Assembly (NCBI GenBank): GCA_021731345.1
Contig: JAKFXO010000046.1
Span: 1-5,799 of the forward strand
Length of the DNA stretch: 5,799 nucleotides
Direction: 5' to 3'
Source of the DNA: Candidatus Peribacterales bacterium
GTDB taxonomy: Bacteria; Patescibacteriota; Gracilibacteria; Peribacterales; Peribacteraceae
This document shows, one piece after another, positions 1 to 5,797 of the stretch (position 1 is the stretch's first letter; every line of letters begins with the position of its first letter). The notes beneath the pieces were generated by a model that saw nothing but the letters and a program-made list of their open reading frames with translations, did no database searches and had not been told where the DNA came from. The position numbers and the translations under genes were made by a program.

Positions 1-423
1 GGCGAGGAGTCGGCAGCAAAGCCTACAAAACGTCAGGCACCAGACCCAGTCATGCTGTCGTCATATGCTGACGCACTGACGGTCACAGAAGATTTGGGTA
101 CTGAGAAAGATTCTGACGGACGCGTGTTGTATCACTACAAAGTCGCACTGAAGTCAGAAACACTGTCATCAATACCGGATGGTGGAAGCATAGAGGCTGC
201 ATCCGGACTTTCGGCGCACGGAGAAATGTGGATCGACAGTTCAGACTTCTCGCTTTCACATGTTATTTGGAATATTCGCGGTATTCCGACATCTCTTGGC
301 CTCATCACGCTTCGTGCAGACGCTCTATTCTCAGATTACAACTCTGCATCTCAAATTCAGACTCCCGTTGGCACCGCAGCGACTCTTCCACTAGAGAGTA
401 TCTTTGCCATCTTTTCGTCGTAG
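1..423 (+). CDS. C-terminal part of an exported beta-rich protein, possibly a lipoprotein (5' end outside window)
   Basis: The reading frame is open from base 1 to the TAG at 421-423, so the gene begins upstream and only its last 140 codons are visible. An internal ATG at 52 is probably not the start, because the frame upstream of it is open and codes a charged, proline-containing linker. The visible part alternates polar and hydrophobic residues as in beta-strands. It has GEMWID at residues 74-79 of the fragment and FSDYN at 110-114, followed by a Thr-Pro turn and a short hydrophobic end. The order of a 'G-x-x-W-I-D' strand, then an 'F-S-D-Y/F-N' strand, then 'I-x-x-P' resembles the last strands of LolA/LppX-like periplasmic or lipoprotein folds. 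This is pattern resemblance only. The missing N-terminus would show whether there is a lipobox; lgt lies further along the window. The function is unknown. It is 48 bp upstream of the PKD gene on the same strand and is likely co-transcribed with it. Confidence 0.7.
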   Translation, partial: GEESAAKPTKRQAPDPVMLSSYADALTVTEDLGTEKDSDGRVLYHYKVALKSETLSSIPDGGSIEAASGLSAHGEMWIDSSDFSLSHVIWNIRGIPTSLGLITLRADALFSDYNSASQIQTPVGTAATLPLESIFAIFSS

Positions 424-471
424 TCGCCAGTTTCGCTTTGTCTGACTTCAATAGATACTGTACGCAGACAC

Positions 472-2538
472 ATGCCAGAAACTCCGCCATCATCTCCGGT
501 CGACGGCATTACGCTGTCGCAGCCGAATCAGGCACCTATTCAGAAAAACCCAACGCCTGAGGTGCTTCCCGTTGCAGCTGCGCCAGTGGTTACTCCGGCA
601 AAGAAGAAAAACGCTATCAACATTGCGCTCATTGCGTACCTTGGCTTTGCTTTTGTGTATGCGCTTCCGGCACTCGTGCTCATGGCCATGTTTCCGCGTC
701 CGGATGGCAGCATGGCTGATCTGAAAACTATTGGAACTGCGATGTACGCACTTGGAGCACTTGCGTGGCTTCTCTTTGCAGTGATCGGCTTCGTTCGTAT
801 CTCAAGTATCAAGGATCATCCACGCATGAGGTTTTTCGCAAGCATTCGGCTCGTAGTAGTTGCTTTACCTCTCATCATTCTAAGTGCAACTACAGCATAC
901 CTTATCAATGTTCCACCGAAGCTCAGACTTGAAGTCACTGCACCAAAAGCCGCAGCAGATTTTGTTGCACCTGTGTCTGTGAGCTTTGGAATGGAGACTG
1001 CTCTGAAAATTTTTGCGCAGCAAAATTTGAAACCTCTCAAATTCGAATGGGATTACAACAACGATGCAGTCGTTGACCAAGAAACTTTTGACCCAGTTTC
1101 CACATATCTTATTTCGAAGGCTGGAATTTTTAACGTTGTCGCAAAAGTAACGATGACCGATGGCACCGTGAAGCAGGTCGTGTATCGTCTTGTTATTCCT
1201 AGGGCTAGCTTTGGCCTTCAGCCTGGTCAGCCAATTATTGATGAACCAGCAACATTTTCTATTGAACATTTATTCCCGAAGACAGCTGATTCTGCAGCAC
1301 CGAAACTCTTCAAGGCAAAATGGGACTTTGATGGCGATGGAAACGCAGATGTGGAGACCGATAAACTGACGACAAGTTACATCTATCACAAGCTTGGGAA
1401 AGTGAATGTGACCGTTTCCATGACACTAACAAACCAGTCTCAGTCTTCGTTGCAGCGCAGTATTGAGGTTGTCAGGCCGCCCGAGCAACCTTTCCCGATC
1501 ACGCTTGAAACAGAGCCGCAAACATTGCTAGGGCCGCCTCCTTTCGGAGTGCTTTTTTCTCTGAAAACAAAAGAGCCAATTGCTAACGCAACGTGGGACT
1601 TTGGTAACCAAAAGACAGCGGAAGGATTGCGCGTGGCTCAGGTGTACAACACGGTTGGTACGTACGTTGTGAACGTCACGGCTCGGTCTCAAAGTGGCTC
1701 AGTTGCAAAGCTTTCCAAAGTCGTGAGGGTCACTAACCCACTCGAGATTCGTGATCTCACATTTGAAGGAAATGTGGTGCGAAACTTCACTGTGGAAGGT
1801 CAGGTTCCGCTGACCGTTGACCTGACACCTTTGACACAGCAGCCGCTAATCTCATTTTCGTGGGATGCGCTGAACGCACCGGAATCTGAAATTACGGATA
1901 AGTCTTTCCATGCTGTCTATCGTGACGAAGGGAAGTATTCTATTGATCTCATCGGTATTGATCCTGATCAAAACGTTTTTCGTAAGCGTTTGACGATTAC
2001 TGCGCTGCCCCCTGAATCTGAGGTGTCATTTAGCATGGATCCTGCAGCTCCTACGGCTCCGGCAAAAGTGAAGTTTGATGCGTCAGATACCTTTATCCCA
2101 TCCGGTGAGGAAATTACTGGTTTTGAGTGGGAATTTGGCGATGGAGACACATCGGGTGATAACAAATTCTCTGGTGCACGCGTTGATCACGTCTTCCAGA
2201 GGCCAGGTACGTACACCATCACACTGACTGTTCGCACCATCTCAGGTAATAACTACAGCGGCAAACAGACGCTTACGGTCAGGGCACCGCTGCTTGATGC
2301 ATGTTTCATGCCAAGTCGTAAAAACGGCAAGGCTCCTTTGGGAGTGAAGTTTGATGCCAGCTGCTCCACGGGAGAGTTTGACTCGTGGGCGTGGGACTTT
2401 GGTGACGGAGCACAGAGTGACGTTCAGAGCCCGACGCATGTATTCCTGAAGTCTGGTGAGTTTACAGTTTCCGTGACAGGAACAACGAAGGATGGACTCA
2501 AGAGTACTAAATCCACTACCATCACGGTCGCAGAATAA
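472..2538 (+). CDS. Membrane-anchored surface protein with three TM spans and about six PKD domains
   Basis: The 688-residue protein opens with a Pro/Ala-rich cytoplasmic tail (1-43) ending in a KKK patch (44-46). Three hydrophobic spans follow at about 49-74, 87-108 and 123-145. The basic loop 109-122 and the positive-inside rule put the N-terminus inside and the long C-terminal region outside. That region contains tandem PKD/Ig-like repeats at roughly 150-242, 245-335, 343-421, 424-511, 515-604 and 607-687. The hallmark is W-D/E-F-G-D-G, clearest at 553-558 and 641-646, each followed by H-V-F-x(3)-G-x-[YF]-T. Repeat 2 has a DFDGDGNAD loop (285-293) that looks Ca-binding. Repeats 1 and 4 are degenerate. 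Only two cysteines occur (611, 631), both in repeat 6. PKD domains usually mediate protein or carbohydrate contact at cell surfaces, so adhesion or an envelope scaffold is inferred; no enzymatic domain is seen. The ATG at 472 is the first usable start after the upstream stop, and no Shine-Dalgarno precedes it. The stop is TAA. Confidence 0.93.
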   Translation: MPETPPSSPVDGITLSQPNQAPIQKNPTPEVLPVAAAPVVTPAKKKNAINIALIAYLGFAFVYALPALVLMAMFPRPDGSMADLKTIGTAMYALGALAWLLFAVIGFVRISSIKDHPRMRFFASIRLVVVALPLIILSATTAYLINVPPKLRLEVTAPKAAADFVAPVSVSFGMETALKIFAQQNLKPLKFEWDYNNDAVVDQETFDPVSTYLISKAGIFNVVAKVTMTDGTVKQVVYRLVIPRASFGLQPGQPIIDEPATFSIEHLFPKTADSAAPKLFKAKWDFDGDGNADVETDKLTTSYIYHKLGKVNVTVSMTLTNQSQSSLQRSIEVVRPPEQPFPITLETEPQTLLGPPPFGVLFSLKTKEPIANATWDFGNQKTAEGLRVAQVYNTVGTYVVNVTARSQSGSVAKLSKVVRVTNPLEIRDLTFEGNVVRNFTVEGQVPLTVDLTPLTQQPLISFSWDALNAPESEITDKSFHAVYRDEGKYSIDLIGIDPDQNVFRKRLTITALPPESEVSFSMDPAAPTAPAKVKFDASDTFIPSGEEITGFEWEFGDGDTSGDNKFSGARVDHVFQRPGTYTITLTVRTISGNNYSGKQTLTVRAPLLDACFMPSRKNGKAPLGVKFDASCSTGEFDSWAWDFGDGAQSDVQSPTHVFLKSGEFTVSVTGTTKDGLKSTKSTTITVAE

Positions 2539-2540
2539 TT

Positions 2541-2639
2541 ATGAAGTCACAGACTCTCATCCGCGGCATCGCCGTTGCAGGCATCATTGCAATCGTTCTT
2601 GGCATGATGCTACCGGCTCTCAGCTCTATTCCGTTTTAG
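2541..2639 (+). CDS. 32-residue single-span membrane microprotein
   Basis: A short frame starts with ATG two bases after the TAA of the PKD gene and ends in TAG at 2637-2639. It codes 32 residues: a basic head (MKSQTLIR), a continuous hydrophobic stretch at about residues 9-27 with several small residues (Gly, Ala), and the tail PALSSIPF. The Lys and Arg at the N-terminal side predict N-in, C-out topology. No Shine-Dalgarno is visible. The stop-start spacing suggests translation by re-initiation after the PKD gene, so it would be made together with it. Its last 14 bp overlap the end of tsaD on the other strand. I do not recognise a family. It may be an accessory subunit or assembly partner of the PKD membrane protein (inference). 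The main doubt is its length, but the perfect membrane-segment composition and tight coupling argue against chance. Confidence 0.6.
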   Translation: MKSQTLIRGIAVAGIIAIVLGMMLPALSSIPF

Positions 2640-3666
2640 TCGGATGTAGAAGTGCTTCCAAAGAGGACGTCGCAAGCGTCCGGAAGCCTGACTGTTCGCT
2701 CTTTTTTTCAGCGTGCTGAAAGTATGCCGCAGATGCGATCATCGCTGCATTATCGGTGCAGTACGCAAGAGATGAAGGCCACCTGACAACGACATTTGAG
2801 CGTGCACCGATTTCGGTTGCCATGGTTCGCAGACGTGTGTTCGCTGAGACGCCACCTACGATGTGTAATTCTTTTGTATCTGGATACATATCAAGAGCTA
2901 GTGTCACACGGCTGCCGAGGTGTCTACAGATTGCAAATTGGTAGCTTGCGGCAATATCGGTTCTGGCTTTATCTTCCAGTGCTTTGTCACTCAGGTCACG
3001 AAGAAGATACTTGAGAGATGTCTTCAGCCCTGAAAAACTGAAGTCTGGTTTTTTGTCATGCGACAGTGGATTTGGGAATTCGTACGCTGTTTCATCTCCG
3101 CTTGCGGCAAGTTTGGAGAGTGCGGGGCCGCCAGGGTAGGGGAGTCCGAGCAGTACTGCGCCTTTATCAAAAGCTTCGCCAGCTGCATCATCTCGCGTCG
3201 TTCCGACACGAATGCCCGATGTATGGCTGGTTCGGTACCAGAGGTCGCTGTGTCCGCCAGACACGGAAAGCGTCAGCACCGGAAACTGTACGTCCGATGA
3301 CGCCAGCCATGTGGAGCAAAGGTGACCTAGTGTGTGATGCACTGCAAGAAGTGGCTTTTTCCATAGTGCTGCGAGGACACGAGCGGTAGAGGTACCAACA
3401 AGCAGAGAGCCTAAGAGTCCCGGTCCGTACGTCACTGCTATCGCATCAAGTTGGTCACAGGTGATAGAAGCTTTTTTGAGCGCCAATTCTATGACAGGAA
3501 GAATGCTTTCCAGTTGCTTGCGCGCTGCATCTTCAGGGATTACACCGCCAAGTGATACGAAATCGTGTTTTGAGCTTGAAATGACGCAGCTTTGGACTTC
3601 ATGTCCAGAGCGTACGACAGCGGCTGACGTTTCATCACACGATGTTTCGATGCCCAGAATACGCAT
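2626..3666 (-). CDS. tsaD: tRNA N6-adenosine threonylcarbamoyltransferase TsaD
   Basis: TsaD transfers the threonylcarbamoyl group from threonylcarbamoyl-AMP to A37 of ANN-decoding tRNAs, giving t6A. In bacteria it works in the cytoplasm with TsaB and TsaE. The 346-residue product has the expected ASKHA-fold order: MRILGIETSCDETS at the N-terminus, LGGVIPE (39-45), YGPGLLGSL (80-88), the metal-binding H111-x3-H115 in HHTLGH, SGGH (136-139), DDAAGEAFDK (159-168), PYPGGP (176-181), FSFSGLKT (209-216), GGVSAN (271-276) and CTDNAAMI (303-310), where D305 is the third metal ligand. Length matches the family (about 340). One usually conserved spot differs: in the PExAAR-x-H stretch the His is Gln (Q51). 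I chose the ATG at 3664-3666 over the in-frame ATG at 3676-3678 because MRILGIETSC is the canonical beginning and the upstream ATG lies inside a likely -10 box. TsaB and TsaE are not in the window. The stop is TAG. Confidence 0.98.
   Translation of the reverse strand: MRILGIETSCDETSAAVVRSGHEVQSCVISSSKHDFVSLGGVIPEDAARKQLESILPVIELALKKASITCDQLDAIAVTYGPGLLGSLLVGTSTARVLAALWKKPLLAVHHTLGHLCSTWLASSDVQFPVLTLSVSGGHSDLWYRTSHTSGIRVGTTRDDAAGEAFDKGAVLLGLPYPGGPALSKLAASGDETAYEFPNPLSHDKKPDFSFSGLKTSLKYLLRDLSDKALEDKARTDIAASYQFAICRHLGSRVTLALDMYPDTKELHIVGGVSANTRLRTMATEIGARSNVVVRWPSSLAYCTDNAAMIASAAYFQHAEKKSEQSGFRTLATSSLEALLHPTKTE
2654..2708 (+). terminator. Weak terminator-like hairpin with distal T-tract after the surface-protein operon
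   Basis: GCTTCC (2654-2659) pairs with GGAAGC (2682-2687), stacked on GGACG (2665-2669) pairing with CGTCC (2677-2681), with a 5-base bulge and a 7-base loop. A run of seven T follows at 2702-2708. The 14 bases between stem and T-run are more than a standard intrinsic terminator allows. The element lies 15 bases beyond the microprotein stop, inside the 3' end of tsaD. It is the only candidate for ending the + strand transcript. Confidence 0.22.
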
Positions 3667-3673
3667 GCGCTGA

Positions 3674-3682
3674 AGCATACCA
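3674..3682 (-). promoter_or_regulatory. Extended -10 promoter of tsaD, predicted leaderless start
   Basis: Read on the - strand this is TGG-TATGCT, a TGn extended -10 followed by a hexamer with four of six consensus bases, including the key T, A and final T. Seven bases separate it from the ATG at 3666, so transcription would begin at 3667 or at the A of the start codon. No clear -35 is seen, which is usual for extended -10 promoters. The alternative upstream ATG (3678) lies inside the hexamer and so would not be transcribed. Confidence 0.55.
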
Positions 3683-3685
3683 CTG

Positions 3686-3691
3686 TATAAT
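3686..3691 (+). promoter_or_regulatory. Consensus -10 box (TATAAT) of lgt, predicted leaderless start
   Basis: A perfect TATAAT ends six bases before the GTG start of lgt, so the usual spacing places +1 exactly at 3698, the G of the start codon. No -35 match is seen at 16-18 bp spacing; that region is the first codons of tsaD. There is no Shine-Dalgarno, as expected if the mRNA has no leader. Confidence 0.55.
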
Positions 3692-3697
3692 CAGCTC

Positions 3698-4492
3698 GTG
3701 ATCGCATTCTTTCCCTCTAGAGAAATCTTCCTAGCCGTTGGCCCAGTGCTCGTGCATTGGTACGGCATTATGTATGCAATCGCATTTTTGCTCGGCATGT
3801 GGATGTTTCCAAGGCTACTCAAGATGGCGGATATCGAGATGTCCGCACAAGATCGTGAGACTTTTGTACTGTGGGTTTTCTTCGGTGTCCTTTTTGGTGG
3901 GCGGCTAGGATTTGTGATGTTCTATGGGGGGTCATATTTTTGGGATCACCCGCTGAAAATTCTTGCTGTCTGGGAAGGCGGCATGTCATCTCACGGAGGT
4001 TTCATAGGTGTCTTTCTGGCTTTGCTACTTTTTGCGAGCCGCAAGCACATTGATCTCTTTCGCCTTGCCGACGTTCTCGTCATTCCCGCGGCTATCGGTC
4101 TAGCGCTTGGCCGACTCGGCAACTTTATCAATGGTGAGCTATACGGCACGTTGACGACCCTTCCGTGGGGCATGACTTTCCCCTCAGCGGAAGGCGTTCG
4201 GCACCCGACGCAGCTGTATGCATTTTTCAAGAACACACTCATCGCATCCGTGTGCTACCTGCATCTTTCGTCATTCGCTCACACGCACATCAGGTCTGGG
4301 CGTACTGCTGGATTCTTTTTAATGCTTTATGGAATCCTCCGATTCATCGTTGAAATCTTCCGAGATCAGCCATACGGTTACGTCGACATCCTTGGTATGG
4401 ATTTTAGCCGCGGACAGCTTTTCACAATTCCTGTGTTCATTGCCGGTGCTATCATTCTTCTTCTGCGAAGAAAATCGCTACAGCGCACGTAG
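3698..4492 (+). CDS. lgt: Phosphatidylglycerol--prolipoprotein diacylglyceryl transferase Lgt
   Basis: Lgt moves the diacylglyceryl group of phosphatidylglycerol onto the lipobox cysteine of prolipoproteins, the first step of lipoprotein maturation, in the cytoplasmic membrane. The 264-residue product is very hydrophobic, with about seven spans. It carries the family signature GRLGNFINGELYG (138-150). By alignment to E. coli Lgt from memory, R139, N142, E147 and G150 correspond to R143, N146, E151 and G154. Also present are WYG (21-23) with Y26, GGRLG (67-71), SHGGFIG with H99 (matching the essential H103), HPTQLY (169-174), LYGILRFIVE with R215 (matching R239) and a late SRGQ motif (237-240). 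The GTG at 3698 is the only sensible start: the frame has a TGA at 3671-3673, no ATG, GTG or TTG lies between, and the N-terminus then has the usual length before WYG. No Shine-Dalgarno is present, and a TATAAT box sits just upstream. The gene diverges from tsaD and overlaps the end of the Mur ligase gene by 15 bp. Confidence 0.98.
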   Translation: MIAFFPSREIFLAVGPVLVHWYGIMYAIAFLLGMWMFPRLLKMADIEMSAQDRETFVLWVFFGVLFGGRLGFVMFYGGSYFWDHPLKILAVWEGGMSSHGGFIGVFLALLLFASRKHIDLFRLADVLVIPAAIGLALGRLGNFINGELYGTLTTLPWGMTFPSAEGVRHPTQLYAFFKNTLIASVCYLHLSSFAHTHIRSGRTAGFFLMLYGILRFIVEIFRDQPYGYVDILGMDFSRGQLFTIPVFIAGAIILLLRRKSLQRT

Positions 4493-5785
4493 TTCAGCCG
4501 CAACGATCTCACGTTCGTTCCACGGTACTTGTCCTGCTTTGACCCACATGGTTGTGTCACTGCCTTTTCCGCAGAAAATAACGATATCGTCTTTGAGGGC
4601 TTTTTTAAGGAGAAACTTGATTCCTTCACGTCGATCAAAGATACGGTGTGCTTCTGTTTTCTTCTGATCAATTCCAGCCCACACTTCATCAATGATTTTT
4701 TGAGGATCTTCAGTGTATGGGTCTTCATTCGACACAACAGTGATATCGGCATACGTACTGACGATCTTGCCGACAACTGGGCGTTTTTCTTTCATGCGGT
4801 CACCGCAAGAACCAGTCAAAACAAGCAGTTTTCCTCCTGGTTTCAGTGATGCTCTCAGGGTTGAAAGTGTTGATTCGTACGACTGTGGCGTGACGGTGAA
4901 GTCGATATACACCGGAAATTGTTGGCCGGCATCCACGCGTTCCATACGTCCCGGAATGCCACGAAACGTGCTCAGCGCATGTACAGCGTCTGAAAGCATG
5001 ACATTCACGCCGTGCGTACACCCAATTGCGCACAGAGCGTTCTGCACATTGAATAGTCCGGAGACAGGAATTCTGAGCTGGTGAGATGATTCCTCCGCGT
5101 TGGAATGAATGGTACCTGTAATAAAACCGGTGTCTGCTTTTGCATCACTGATCCAGAGAGCGCACACATTCGCACTATCCGGTTCGCCAAATGTTTTCTT
5201 CACGGAATAATCGATTCTCCATGACGTAGTGATTTTTTTGAGCGTATCGAAACTACGGTCGTCAGCATTGAGCACTGCAAGACCTGAATCTTTTCGCAGC
5301 ATCGTGAATAAGCGAGATTTCGCTTTTACATATTCATCCATCGAGCCGTGGTAATCCAGATGCTCCTCTGCAAGGTTTGTCATTCCAGCAACTGTCGGCC
5401 ATGTGTGATTCACACGTCCCTGCAAGAGTCCGTGAGACGAGCACTCAAGCACGGCGTGTGTACAGCCAGCTGCTTTGCATGATTTCAAAAACTTCTGAAC
5501 GATAAAAGGCGATGGAGATGTTTTTTGGGTTGGGTTCCATGTCACCGTGTCGCCAATCTGAAAGAACGCGGTGGAGAGTGCGCCACACTTCATGCCGTTT
5601 GCATTCAGAATATGCGCGATCATGCCGACAGTCGTCGTTTTTCCGTCGGTTCCGGTAACACCGATCACGGTAAGATTCCGCGCTGGAAACACGTTCATCA
5701 ATGCGGCAGCAAAAGCCTTTGAGCGGTGATATGCGAGCCGTGGAAGAGACGTCTCGGGTACGAGCTTCTTGAGTAACTTCTTCAT
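4478..5785 (-). CDS. murE: Mur ligase, MurE-type UDP-MurNAc-tripeptide synthetase lacking the N-terminal domain
   Basis: MurE adds the third residue (meso-DAP, Lys or another diamino acid) to UDP-MurNAc-L-Ala-D-Glu in the cytoplasm, using ATP. Visible motifs are the P-loop GVTGTDGKTTT (42-52), ECSSHGLLQGRV (114-125), TNLAEEHLDYHG (136-147), KAKSRLF with K156 at the expected carbamylated-lysine place, GLFNVQNA (243-250), IPGRMERV (277-284), GSCGDRMKEKRP (325-336) and GKGSDTT (406-412). The central ATPase domain and C-terminal domain are complete. The protein has 435 residues against about 490 in E. coli, and its P-loop starts about 60 residues early, so the N-terminal UDP-MurNAc-binding domain is reduced to a short helical lead-in. 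The DNPR box that reads the added amino acid is EDPY (354-357), and the DYAHTP motif is DFTVTP (295-300). The amino acid added therefore cannot be predicted, and a related Mur ligase activity is possible. The start is the ATG at 5783-5785, 6 bases after a TATGCT box. The stop is TAG. Confidence 0.93.
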   Translation of the reverse strand: MKKLLKKLVPETSLPRLAYHRSKAFAAALMNVFPARNLTVIGVTGTDGKTTTVGMIAHILNANGMKCGALSTAFFQIGDTVTWNPTQKTSPSPFIVQKFLKSCKAAGCTHAVLECSSHGLLQGRVNHTWPTVAGMTNLAEEHLDYHGSMDEYVKAKSRLFTMLRKDSGLAVLNADDRSFDTLKKITTSWRIDYSVKKTFGEPDSANVCALWISDAKADTGFITGTIHSNAEESSHQLRIPVSGLFNVQNALCAIGCTHGVNVMLSDAVHALSTFRGIPGRMERVDAGQQFPVYIDFTVTPQSYESTLSTLRASLKPGGKLLVLTGSCGDRMKEKRPVVGKIVSTYADITVVSNEDPYTEDPQKIIDEVWAGIDQKKTEAHRIFDRREGIKFLLKKALKDDIVIFCGKGSDTTMWVKAGQVPWNEREIVAAELRAL

Positions 5786-5791
5786 GCCGAA

Positions 5792-5797
5792 AGCATA
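5792..5797 (-). promoter_or_regulatory. -10 box (TATGCT) of murE, predicted leaderless start
   Basis: On the - strand GG-TATGCT is followed by six bases and then the ATG at 5785, so +1 falls on the A of ATG. The nonamer GGTATGCTT is identical to the one before tsaD. The G at 5799 fits the G of a TGn extended -10, but its T would be at 5800, outside the window. Confidence 0.5.

Noticed and set aside
305..493. Small - strand frame across the gene 1 / PKD junction
   Set aside because: It is antisense to two frames with protein-like composition, its product is unrecognisable and no promoter is visible.
2706..2721. TTTCAG-CGTG-CTGAAA hairpin next to the T7 run as a terminator
   Set aside because: On the + strand the T-run precedes the stem, and on the - strand the stem is followed by A. 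Neither arrangement terminates transcription.
3058..3389. Open frames of 80-107 codons on the + strand opposite tsaD
   Set aside because: They are shadows of a strongly supported TsaD gene. Their products have no recognisable fold, and there are no start signals.
3667..3678. Four-residue N-terminal extension of TsaD from the ATG at 3678
   Set aside because: The canonical TsaD start MRILGIETSC begins at 3666, and the upstream ATG lies inside the likely -10 hexamer TATGCT.
4458..4472. Hairpin TTCTTC-TGC-GAAGAA near the end of lgt as a terminator
   Set aside because: It has a weak A/T-rich stem, a 3-base loop and no T-run after it on either strand. It is explained by the coding of Leu/Arg residues.
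4329..5084. Open frames of 106-132 codons overlapping lgt and murE in other frames
   Set aside because: Both underlying genes have complete family motifs. The alternative products are low-quality shadow translations.
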